DNA from: JAYRSJ01 sp041920215
GTDB lineage: Bacteria; Pseudomonadota; Gammaproteobacteria; Burkholderiales; Burkholderiaceae_C
Assembly (NCBI GenBank): GCA_041920215.1
Contig: JAYRSJ010000027.1
Coordinates: 1-56,601 of the forward strand
Reading direction: 5' to 3'
Length of the DNA stretch: 56,601 bases
In this document: piece after piece, positions 32,672-40,691 of the stretch
How the letters are laid out: each line of letters begins with the position of its first letter
Numbering within the stretch: position 1 is the stretch's first letter
Notes under the pieces: generated by a model
What the model was told of the DNA's origin: nothing
Databases searched by the model: none
What the model saw: only the letters and a program-made list of their open reading frames with translations
Translations under genes and position numbers: made by a program

Positions 32672-33850
32672 ATGGCCACCAAGGCAAGCTTTCACTGGGA
32701 CGACCCGCTGCTGCTGGATCAGCAGCTCAGCGACGACGAGCGCGCGGTGCGCGATGCCGCGCGCGCCTACTGCCAGGACCAGCTGGCGCCGCGCGTGCTC
32801 GAGGCCTTCCGCCATGAGAAGACCGATGCGTCCATCTTCCGCGAGATGGGCGCGCTGGGCCTGCTGGGCCCGACCATCCCCGAGCAGTACGGCGGCGCTG
32901 GCCTGAACTATGTGTCCTACGGCCTGATCGCCCGCGAGGTGGAGCGCGTCGATTCGGGCTATCGCTCGATGATGAGCGTGCAGTCGTCGCTGGTGATGGT
33001 GCCGATCAACGAGTTTGGCAACGAGGCGACCAAGCAGAAGTACCTGCCCAAGCTGGCCTCGGGCGAATACATCGGCTGCTTCGGCCTGACCGAGCCCAAC
33101 CATGGCTCCGACCCCGGCTCGATGATCACCCGCGCCAAGAAGGTTGACGGCGGCTACAGCCTCAGCGGCGCCAAGATGTGGATCACCAACTCGCCGATCG
33201 CCGATGTCTTCGTCGTCTGGGCCAAGGACGACGAGGGTGCGATCCGCGGCTTCGTGCTGGAGAAGGGTTGGAAGGGTTTGAGCGCCCCCGCCATCCATGG
33301 CAAGGTGGGCCTGCGCGCCTCGATCACCGGCGAGATCGTGATGGACGAGGTGTTCTGCCCCGAGGAAAACGCCTTCCCCGAGGTGCGCGGCCTGAAAGGG
33401 CCGTTCACCTGCCTGAACAGCGCACGCTATGGCATCGCCTGGGGTGCGCTGGGTGCGGCCGAGGACTGCTGGCACACCGCTCGCCAGTACACGCTGGACC
33501 GCAAGCAGTTCGGCAAGCCGCTGGCGGCCAATCAGCTGGTGCAGAAGAAGCTGGCCGATATGCAGACCGAGATCACGCTGGGCCTGCAGGGCTGTCTGCG
33601 CCTGGGCCGCATGAAGGACGAGGGCACGGCGGCGGTGGAGATCACCTCCATCATGAAGCGCAACAGCTGCGGCAAGAGCCTGGAGATTGCCCGCACCGCC
33701 CGCGACATGCTCGGCGGCAACGGCATCTCCGATGAGTTCGGCATCGCCCGCCACCTGGTCAATCTGGAGGTGGTCAACACCTACGAGGGCACGCATGACA
33801 TCCATGCGCTGATCCTGGGCCGGGCGATGACCGGCATCGCCGCATTCTGA
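32672..33850 (+). CDS. gcdH: glutaryl-CoA dehydrogenase
   Basis: A 392-residue flavoenzyme that oxidises and decarboxylates glutaryl-CoA to crotonyl-CoA. It has the family's FGLTEPNHGSDPGSM, KMWITNSPIADVFVVWAKDD and NTYEGTHDIHALILGRAMTG, which contains the catalytic glutamate in the EGTHDIH form specific to GcdH rather than other acyl-CoA dehydrogenases. ATG 32672 has AGGAG upstream; the frame from 32654 is longer by six codons. It serves lysine, tryptophan or aromatic degradation, and here could take the C5 product of the neighbouring anthranilate pathway. Confidence 0.95.
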   Translation: MATKASFHWDDPLLLDQQLSDDERAVRDAARAYCQDQLAPRVLEAFRHEKTDASIFREMGALGLLGPTIPEQYGGAGLNYVSYGLIAREVERVDSGYRSMMSVQSSLVMVPINEFGNEATKQKYLPKLASGEYIGCFGLTEPNHGSDPGSMITRAKKVDGGYSLSGAKMWITNSPIADVFVVWAKDDEGAIRGFVLEKGWKGLSAPAIHGKVGLRASITGEIVMDEVFCPEENAFPEVRGLKGPFTCLNSARYGIAWGALGAAEDCWHTARQYTLDRKQFGKPLAANQLVQKKLADMQTEITLGLQGCLRLGRMKDEGTAAVEITSIMKRNSCGKSLEIARTARDMLGGNGISDEFGIARHLVNLEVVNTYEGTHDIHALILGRAMTGIAAF

Positions 33851-33873
33851 GTGCGGACCCGCTGAGCGCCGCG

Positions 33874-34767
33874 ATGCAACTGCTCGATGCTGACGCCACC
33901 GCGGCGCGCCTGCCCTATGCCCGCCTGATCCCGGCTCTGGCCCGCGCGCTGCGCGAGCTGGCGGCGGGCCGCATCCAGGCGCCCGAGCGGCATTCGCTCG
34001 ATTTGCCGGGTCAGGGCCGCTATCTGGTGATGCCGGCGGTGGACCAGAGCCTGGCCATCAGCAAGCTGATCACCGTGCATCCCGGCAATCTGGCCCGCGG
34101 CCTGGCGGTGATACGCGGGCAACTGCTGGTCAGCGATGCTGTCGATGGCGCGGCGCTGGCCGTGCTGGACGGTCCCACGGTCACCGCGAGACGCACCGCC
34201 GCCCTGTCGTTGCTGGGCCTGCAGACCCTGCGGCCCGGCCCGCTGCGCCGGGTGGCCCTGATCGGTGCCGGCGTGCAGGCCGAGGCCCATGCGCGCGCCC
34301 TGCACGAGCAGCTGGGCGCATCGCTGCGCATCAGCAGCCGCGATACGGGCCGCGCCGAGCAGCTGGCGCAGCGCCTGCGCGCGCTGGGCGCCGACGCGCA
34401 GGCGCTGGCCGACCGCGCCGCGGCCCTTGACGGTGCCGAGCTGGTGCTCACCGCCACCACCAGCCGCAGCCCGGTGCTGCCGGCCACGCTGGACCCGGCC
34501 TGTTTGCTGATCGCCATCGGCGCTTTCACGCCGCAGATGTGCGAGCTACCGGCGGCGCTGGTGCGGGCAAGGCGTGTGGTGGTCGACACGCTGGAGGGGG
34601 CGCGGCACGAGGCCGGTGATCTGCTGCAGGCCGGTGTCGATTGGGGTCAGGTCTTGCCCCTGGTGGATTGTCTGGAGGTGCCGCCCGCCGGGCCCTTGCT
34701 GTTCAAGACGGTCGGCCACGCGGCCTGGGACCTTGCGGCGGCGTCGGTGGCGCTGGCCGGGGCCTGA
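33874..34767 (+). CDS. ornithine cyclodeaminase/mu-crystallin family imine reductase
   Basis: A 297-residue protein of the OCD/mu-crystallin family, with an N-terminal substrate-binding and dimer domain and a C-terminal Rossmann domain (VALIGAGVQAEAHARAL dinucleotide motif near residue 130). This subgroup is mostly delta1-pyrroline-2-carboxylate or delta1-piperideine-2-carboxylate reductase (proline or pipecolate metabolism). It starts 23 bases after gcdH without a clear ribosome site. Piperideine reductase would make sense beside GcdH in lysine breakdown, but this is inference. Confidence 0.82.
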   Translation: MQLLDADATAARLPYARLIPALARALRELAAGRIQAPERHSLDLPGQGRYLVMPAVDQSLAISKLITVHPGNLARGLAVIRGQLLVSDAVDGAALAVLDGPTVTARRTAALSLLGLQTLRPGPLRRVALIGAGVQAEAHARALHEQLGASLRISSRDTGRAEQLAQRLRALGADAQALADRAAALDGAELVLTATTSRSPVLPATLDPACLLIAIGAFTPQMCELPAALVRARRVVVDTLEGARHEAGDLLQAGVDWGQVLPLVDCLEVPPAGPLLFKTVGHAAWDLAAASVALAGA

Positions 34768-34782
34768 GCGCCGGCCCTCGGC

Positions 34783-35442
34783 TCAGGGCTGCGGCACGCT
34801 GCCCAGATCGGCGCGGCGCGCGCCGGTGAAACGCTTGGCCCAGTAGGCCTCGCGCATGTCTTCGACCCGCACCGCGGCACCGCTGCGCGGCGCATGGATG
34901 AACTTGCCTTCACCCACATAGATGCCCACATGCGAGAAGGTGCGGCGCATGGTGTTGAAAAACACCAGATCGCCGGGCTTGAGGTCCTGCTTTTTGATCG
35001 GCACCAGGCTGGAGAGCTTGGCCTGCTCGTCGGCCCGGCGCGGCAGCACCAGACCCACACTCATCTCGAAGATATGGCGGGTGAAGCCGCTGCAGTCGAA
35101 ACCGCTCTCCGCCGAGTTGCCGCCGCGCTTGTAAGGCACGCCCAGGAAATTCATCGCCGACAGCACCATCTCGGAGCTGCGGTCGCGCATCTGCTCTAGC
35201 AGATTGCTGCTGCCACCGCCTTGCTGGATCAGACCCCGGTCTTGCAGAAAGCGGTTGACCGCGTCGCCGGGGCTGGCGCCGTTCTCGGCACTCCTGGCAG
35301 CCTGCTGCAGCAGGGCCTGGCCATAGGCGCCGGTCATCAGTCCGGCAGGCGGGCGCTCCTCGGCTCGGACCTCTGGCTTCTCCTGCGCCAGGCTGCTGCC
35401 CGCGGCCCAGGTCAGCAGCGCCGCAGCGAGGCAGCGGCGCAT
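34783..35442 (-). CDS. secreted NlpC/P60 (C40) peptidoglycan peptidase
   Basis: A 219-residue exported cell-wall hydrolase. MRRCLAAALLTWAAGSSLAQ is a signal peptide. The C-terminal NlpC/P60 domain has the catalytic cysteine in GFDCSGFTRHIF, the histidine in FSHVGIYVGEGKFIHAP and LKPGDLVFF between them. Such enzymes cut between D-Glu and the diamino acid in peptidoglycan stems. I used ATG 35442 because it starts the signal peptide; the frame is open back to 35691 without sense. A Gly/Ser linker (QQGGGSSN) lies just before the catalytic domain. Confidence 0.9.
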   Translation of the reverse strand: MRRCLAAALLTWAAGSSLAQEKPEVRAEERPPAGLMTGAYGQALLQQAARSAENGASPGDAVNRFLQDRGLIQQGGGSSNLLEQMRDRSSEMVLSAMNFLGVPYKRGGNSAESGFDCSGFTRHIFEMSVGLVLPRRADEQAKLSSLVPIKKQDLKPGDLVFFNTMRRTFSHVGIYVGEGKFIHAPRSGAAVRVEDMREAYWAKRFTGARRADLGSVPQP

Positions 35443-35801
35443 GGTGTCGGCAACGGGGAGGGCGCGGTGGAACGGAGACAAGGCGATGCGTGCGGCTGTG
35501 GGCGACTGTGGAGGGCGGTGAGCCGGCGCGAGTTTGTTGGCCAGGGCCGACGCTGTCAAGGTAATCGGGGACAGCGTGCGGGTAAGTCCTGTGAGTGTCG
35601 GTAAGGCGGTTTTTGGCTCAATCAAAGGGTTAACCCGTATTTGACCATGAGCGCTGGCCGGCGCCGCTCGCCAGGTTTTGCGCTGGCGCAAGGCGTGCAG
35701 GGCCGGCCGCCAATGCCTGAGCGGCCGGGGTCAGGCTCTCGTCAGTGCCCGCGGTTGAAATCAAGACGCCCAGGCCGCAGAGCCATCAAGGAGACCCCCG
35801 C
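35443..35801. other. 359-bp intergenic region between C40 peptidase and prpE
   Basis: Divergent spacer; no gene supported. It holds a GGGTTAACCC palindrome at 35627-35636 and the prpE ribosome site AAGGAG at 35788-35793. No confident promoter or operator could be named. Confidence 0.6.
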
Positions 35802-37703
35802 ATGACCACCAGCACAAGCTATGCCGAGTTCTACCGCCGTTCCATTGAGGATCGCGATGCCTTCTGGGCCGAGCAGGCGCAGCTGATTGACTGGATGCAA
35901 CCGTTCAGCCAGGTCTGCGACTACAGCCGGCCGCCGTTTGCGCGCTGGTTCGTCGGTGGCAAGACCAATCTCTGCCATAACGCGGTGGATCGTCATGCCG
36001 CCACCCGGCCCGAGGACCGCGCGCTGATCTGGGTCTCTACCGAGGTCGGGCAGGAGCGGGTCTACAGCTTTGCCGAGCTGCAGCGCGAGGTCGAGCGCAT
36101 GGCCGCCATCCTGCTGGATCAGGGGGTGAGCCAGGGCGACCGGGTGCTGATTTATATGCCGATGATTCCCGAAGCGGCTTTCGCGATGCTGGCCTGCGCC
36201 CGCATCGGTGCGATCCACTCGGTGGTGTTCGGTGGCTTCGCCAGCGTCTCGCTGGCCAGCCGCATCGACGATGCCACGCCCCGGCTGATCGTCAGCGCCG
36301 ATGCCGGCAGCCGCGCCGGCAAGGTCGTGCCCTACAAGCATCTGCTGGACGAGGCGATACAGCTGGCCGCTCACAAGCCGGACGCGGTGCTGATGGTGGA
36401 CCGCGGCCTGGCCGCCTTCGAGCGGGTGGCCGGCCGCGATCTGGACTATGCGGCGCTGCGCGAGCAGCATCTGCAGGCCCGGGTACCCTGCGTGGCCCTG
36501 GATGCCGACGCGGTCAGCTACACGCTCTACACCAGCGGCACCACCGGCAAGCCCAAGGGGGTGCAGCGCGATGTGGGTGGCTATTGCGTGGCGCTGGCCG
36601 CCAGCATGAGGCATATCTACTGCGGCCAGCCGGGCGAGACCTACTTCAGCACCTCGGATATCGGCTGGGTCGTGGGGCATAGCTATATCGTCTACGGCCC
36701 ATTGATCGCCGGCATGGCCACCATCATGTACGAGGGCCTGCCGATACGGCCGGATGCGGGCATCTGGTGGCAGCTGGTCGAGGAATACCAGGTCACGGTG
36801 ATGTTCAGCGCACCGACCGCGGCGCGTGTCTTGAAGAAGCAGGATCCTGCCTTCCTCAGCAAGTACGACCTCAGCAGCCTGCGTGCACTCTTTCTGGCCG
36901 GTGAGCCGCTGGACGAGCCGACTGCGACCTGGATCGCCGATGCGATCAAGAAGCCCATCATCGACAACTACTGGCAGACCGAGACCGGCTGGCCCATCCT
37001 GGCCGTCTGCAACGGGGTGGAGGCGGCGCCGACCAAGTTCGGTTCGCCAGGCAAGGCGGTGTATGGCTATGACGTACGCCTGATCGACGAGAACAGCGGC
37101 GAGGAGATCAAGGAGCCGGGCAAGAAGGGTGTGATCGTGGTTCAGGGCCCGCTGCCGCCCGGCTGCTTGCAGACCATCTGGCGCGACGATGAGCGCTATG
37201 CCAAGACCTACTGGTCCAGCGTCCGCGGGCACAGCATGTACAGCACCTTTGACTGGGGTGTGAAGGATGCCGACGGCTACTTCTTCATACTCGGCCGTAC
37301 CGACGATGTGATCAATGTGGCCGGCCATCGGCTGGGCACGCGCGAGATCGAGGAAAGCATCTCCAGCCATCCGGCGGTCGCCGAGGTGGCGGTGGTGGGG
37401 GTGGCCGATCAGATCAAGGGTCAGGTGGCGATGGCCTTTGCGGTGCTGAAGGATGCCAGCCTGGCCGCGACGCCCGAGGGTGCGCTCAAGCTGGAGGGCG
37501 AGGTGATGAAGCGGGTGGATGAGCAGCTCGGAGCGGTGGCCCGGCCGGCGCGGGTGCGCTTTGTGGCGGTGCTGCCCAAGACCCGCTCGGGCAAGCTGCT
37601 GCGCCGCGCGATCCAAGCGGTCTGTGAGGGCCGTGATCCCGGCGATCTGACCACCATCGAGGACCCCACGGCCCTGCAGCAGATCAAGCAGCTGCTGGGC
37701 TGA
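35802..37703 (+). CDS. prpE: propionate-CoA ligase
   Basis: A 633-residue AMP-forming ligase making propionyl-CoA (also acetyl-CoA) from the acid. It has YTLYTSGTTGKPKGVQRD (P-loop-like), STSDIGWVVGHSYIVYGPL, NYWQTETGWP and, at the C-terminus, TRSGKLLRRAIQA with the acetylation-regulated lysine. PrpE-type marks against acetyl-CoA synthetase are the YAEFYRRSIED N-terminus and 'GYCVALAASM' after the P-loop. AAGGAG lies nine bases before ATG 35802. No other prp genes are in the window, so it is not in a methylcitrate operon here. Confidence 0.93.
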   Translation: MTTSTSYAEFYRRSIEDRDAFWAEQAQLIDWMQPFSQVCDYSRPPFARWFVGGKTNLCHNAVDRHAATRPEDRALIWVSTEVGQERVYSFAELQREVERMAAILLDQGVSQGDRVLIYMPMIPEAAFAMLACARIGAIHSVVFGGFASVSLASRIDDATPRLIVSADAGSRAGKVVPYKHLLDEAIQLAAHKPDAVLMVDRGLAAFERVAGRDLDYAALREQHLQARVPCVALDADAVSYTLYTSGTTGKPKGVQRDVGGYCVALAASMRHIYCGQPGETYFSTSDIGWVVGHSYIVYGPLIAGMATIMYEGLPIRPDAGIWWQLVEEYQVTVMFSAPTAARVLKKQDPAFLSKYDLSSLRALFLAGEPLDEPTATWIADAIKKPIIDNYWQTETGWPILAVCNGVEAAPTKFGSPGKAVYGYDVRLIDENSGEEIKEPGKKGVIVVQGPLPPGCLQTIWRDDERYAKTYWSSVRGHSMYSTFDWGVKDADGYFFILGRTDDVINVAGHRLGTREIEESISSHPAVAEVAVVGVADQIKGQVAMAFAVLKDASLAATPEGALKLEGEVMKRVDEQLGAVARPARVRFVAVLPKTRSGKLLRRAIQAVCEGRDPGDLTTIEDPTALQQIKQLLG

Positions 37704-37827
37704 GCTCCGCCCTTCGTCATTCATCCCCTTGTTCCGGTGCCCCGTCGCAGCGCGGCGGCGGCGCGGGCCGGCGCCGCGTCACAATGCCGCGCGGCGGCCA
37801 GGATGCGCACGCCGGGAGCGCTATGCA

Positions 37828-39840
37828 ATGAACGACAAAAAGACGATGAGGGCCGCTTGTCTGGCCGCACTGGGCCTGTTGCTGGCCGCACCGCTGCTGA
37901 GTGCCCAGGCGGCGGGCAGCCAGCCGACCGGTCTGCCCGGCCCGCTGCTGCCCAGCTTCAAAAGCCCGGCGGCGGTCAAGAAGGCCTGCGACAGCGGGCT
38001 CAAGGCCGCACGCCAGCGGGTCAGTCAGCTGGAGCGGCGCCCGGTCGATGCCGGCTGGCTGGCCGCCTACGACGATTTCTATGCCTTTCTGGAAGACACC
38101 CAGTACCCGATCGAGTTCCTGCTGAATGTCCATCCCGACAAGCCGGTGCGCGACGCGGCCCAGGCCTGTTCCTTGCGTTGGGCCGATTTCAGCTCCAGCT
38201 TTGGCCAGAACGAGAAGATCTACCGCGGCCTGGCCAAGGCGCCGGTGGCCGATGCGATCGATGCCGAGCTGGTGCGTCAAGCCAAGGGTGGCTTCGAGGA
38301 CAGCGGCGTGGCCCTGCCGGGCAAGCAGCGCCAGCGGGCCAAGCAGATCCTGGACAAGCTCAGCGCGCTGTCGCAACAGTTCGAGAAGAACATCCGCGAC
38401 GCCGGCACCCAGCTGGCCTTCACCGAGGCTGAGCTCAAGGGCGTGCCCGAGGCGGTCTGGAAAGAGGCCAAGCGCGATGCCCAGGGCCGCGTGCTGCTGG
38501 GCCTGGACTACCCCAGCTATGTGCCGGTGATGCAGGCCGCCGAGAGCGGCAGCACCCGCGAGCGCATGTGGCTGGCCAAGACCAACGAGGGGGGCGCGGC
38601 CAATATCAAGCTGCTGGGCCAGATCGCCAAGCTGCGTGGCGAGTACGCCCAGCTTTTCGGCTTCGACAACTATGTGGACTTCAATCTGCGCCGCCGCATG
38701 GCCAAGGACGCGGCCAGCGCCTGGAAGTTCCTCGATGCGGTCAAGGCCGCCGTAGCCGACGGCGAGCGTGCCGATGTCAAGGAGCTGCAGGCTGCGAAGG
38801 CCCAGCATCTGGGCACGCCACTGGAGGCCACCCGTGTCGAGCGCTGGGATGCCAGCTTCTATGCCGAGCGCCTGCGCCGCGAGCGCTTCAGCGTCGACCA
38901 GGAGGCCTTCCGCCCCTATTTCCCGCCGGAGGAGAGCCTGCAGTTCACGCTGCGTCTGATAGAGCGGATGATGGGGGTGCGCTACACCCGGGTGGCGGCC
39001 GAGCTCTGGCATCCGGAGGTGCAGGCCTATGCAGTCAGCGACGCGGCCAGCGGCAAGCCCCTGGCGACCCTGTATGTGGATCTGTATCCGCGCGATGGCA
39101 AGTACAACCATGCGGCGGTCTGGCCGCTGCGCTCCAGCAGCAGCCGCATAGACCGCATGCCGACCGCGGCCCTGGTGGTCAACTTCGATCGCAAGGGTCT
39201 GACGCTCGACGAGGTCGAGACCCTGCTGCATGAGCTGGGCCATGCGGTGCACAACAATCTCTCGGCCACCCGCTACGCCTCCCAGGGCGGTACCAGCGTG
39301 ATGCACGACTTCGTCGAGGCCCCTTCGCAGATGCTGGAGGACTGGGTCTATGACAAGCAGGTGCTCAAGCTGATGGCCGAGGTCTGCCCCAGCTGCAAGC
39401 CGGTGCCGGACGCGCTGGTGGACAAGGCGGTGGCCGCCAAGCATTTCGGCAAGGGCACGCAGTATGGGCGTCAGCACCTGTTCGCCAGCTTCGACCTGGC
39501 CCTGCATGGCCGCGAGATGCCCGAGCCGCTGGCGCTGTGGGCCAAGATGGAGGGCGGCACGCCGATGGGCTATGTGGCGGGCACCATGTTCCCGGCTGGC
39601 TTCGCCCATCTGTCGGGTGGCTACGGCGCCGGCTACTACGGTTATCTATGGAGCCTGGTGACAGCGATGGACCTGCGCAGCGCCTTCGCGGCCGACAAGC
39701 TGAGCCCCGTGACGGGTCGCCGCTACCGCGACGTCATCCTCGGCAATGGCGGCCAGAAGCCGGCGCCGGAGCTGGTGCGTGAGTTCCTGGGCCGCGAAGC
39801 CAGCCCCAAGGCCTTCTTCGACTATCTGGGTCAGCGCTGA
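37828..39840 (+). CDS. M3-family (thimet oligopeptidase-like) metallopeptidase, exported
   Basis: A 670-residue zinc endopeptidase; LLHELGHAVH carries the HEXXH motif at residues 468-472, with the third ligand in the downstream DFVEAPSQMLEDW (HExxH+E, family M3). Unlike cytosolic PrlC/OpdA it starts with a signal-type sequence (KTMRAACLAALGLLLAAPLLSAQAA), which suggests periplasmic action on short peptides. ATG 37828 is the sensible start; the open frame from 37729 is arginine-rich, unlikely coding. It is 124 bases after prpE and may be a separate transcript. Confidence 0.92.
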   Translation: MNDKKTMRAACLAALGLLLAAPLLSAQAAGSQPTGLPGPLLPSFKSPAAVKKACDSGLKAARQRVSQLERRPVDAGWLAAYDDFYAFLEDTQYPIEFLLNVHPDKPVRDAAQACSLRWADFSSSFGQNEKIYRGLAKAPVADAIDAELVRQAKGGFEDSGVALPGKQRQRAKQILDKLSALSQQFEKNIRDAGTQLAFTEAELKGVPEAVWKEAKRDAQGRVLLGLDYPSYVPVMQAAESGSTRERMWLAKTNEGGAANIKLLGQIAKLRGEYAQLFGFDNYVDFNLRRRMAKDAASAWKFLDAVKAAVADGERADVKELQAAKAQHLGTPLEATRVERWDASFYAERLRRERFSVDQEAFRPYFPPEESLQFTLRLIERMMGVRYTRVAAELWHPEVQAYAVSDAASGKPLATLYVDLYPRDGKYNHAAVWPLRSSSSRIDRMPTAALVVNFDRKGLTLDEVETLLHELGHAVHNNLSATRYASQGGTSVMHDFVEAPSQMLEDWVYDKQVLKLMAEVCPSCKPVPDALVDKAVAAKHFGKGTQYGRQHLFASFDLALHGREMPEPLALWAKMEGGTPMGYVAGTMFPAGFAHLSGGYGAGYYGYLWSLVTAMDLRSAFAADKLSPVTGRRYRDVILGNGGQKPAPELVREFLGREASPKAFFDYLGQR

Positions 39841-39851
39841 GCTGATACCGC

Positions 39852-40691
39852 TCAGGGCCGGCGCCAGTCGGCCTCGATGAAGCGCAGCACGCTGTCGTCC
39901 CGGTGGTGGCCTATCACCTGATGGGCTGCCGCCTTGACCTCGCTGATCGCATTGCCCATCGCGATGCCGCGATGGGCGGCCCGCATCATCGAGACATCGT
40001 TGATATGGTCGCCGAAGACCACGATCTCTCGCTCGGCCAGGCCATAGCGCTGGGCCAGCGTCGTGATGGCCTGGTCCTTGCTGGCGCGCCGGTCGTGCAC
40101 CGTCAGCCAGGGCCATTGCGGCGCGTAGAGATCTTCGTTCAGATGGATCTGCACCGCCGTGCCGGCCAGGGCCTGCATCTCGGCCTGCAGCGCTCTCAGC
40201 GGCTCATGCCGGTCGACCACCACCAGGGTCACCAAGGGATCGCGCAGCTCGTCCTGAAGGCGCGGGCTGTGGCGCAGGCGCGGATCGCCGTTGGCCCGAC
40301 GTTCGTCGATGAAGGCCTGCTGGCCCGCATTGTGCGCGTCCTGCCAGAACAAGCGGTCGCCCTTGGTGCCATGCGTCGCGATGAAGGGCATCAGGCCATG
40401 CTGGCGCACCAGCGCGAACAGGGCCTGGCCCAGGGCCGGCTCCATCGCGTTGACCAGCTCGTGGCGGGCACTGGCCATATCGCTCAGGTAGGCGCCGTTG
40501 GACGAGATCACCGGCAGCTTGATCGGCAGGCCTTCGAGCAGGCGCTGGATCGACACCACATGGCGCGCGCTGGCCACTGTGAAGACTAGGCCTTGCTCCA
40601 GCAGCGCGGAGAGGCCGGCTCTGGTGGTGTCCGAGAGCCGGCCGCCGGGGTCAAGCAGCGTGCCGTCCAGATCCGACACATAGAGCGTCAC
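39852..40691 (-). CDS. Cof-type HAD-IIB family phosphatase
   Basis: A 279-residue haloacid-dehalogenase hydrolase: motif I VSDLDGTLLDPGG near residue 5, a large C2 cap domain (about 85-190), and motif IV VVFGDHINDVSMMRAA. Cof-type members hydrolyse sugar phosphates, FMN or thiamine-pyrophosphate-related compounds; substrate unknown here. The start is GTG 40691, which overlaps the TGA of the PhoH gene (GTGA), so the two are translationally coupled. Confidence 0.9.
   Translation of the reverse strand: MTLYVSDLDGTLLDPGGRLSDTTRAGLSALLEQGLVFTVASARHVVSIQRLLEGLPIKLPVISSNGAYLSDMASARHELVNAMEPALGQALFALVRQHGLMPFIATHGTKGDRLFWQDAHNAGQQAFIDERRANGDPRLRHSPRLQDELRDPLVTLVVVDRHEPLRALQAEMQALAGTAVQIHLNEDLYAPQWPWLTVHDRRASKDQAITTLAQRYGLAEREIVVFGDHINDVSMMRAAHRGIAMGNAISEVKAAAHQVIGHHRDDSVLRFIEADWRRP

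Noticed and set aside
35627..35636. GGGTTAACCC palindrome upstream of prpE
   Set aside because: A single 10-base palindrome, too little to call an operator without comparison to relatives.
35442..35691. Open frame extending the NlpC/P60 peptidase upstream by 83 codons
   Set aside because: The signal peptide begins at 35442 and the upstream part has no family likeness.
37729..37827. Upstream extension of the M3 peptidase
   Set aside because: Arginine-rich translation and no ribosome site; the signal-type sequence begins after ATG 37828.
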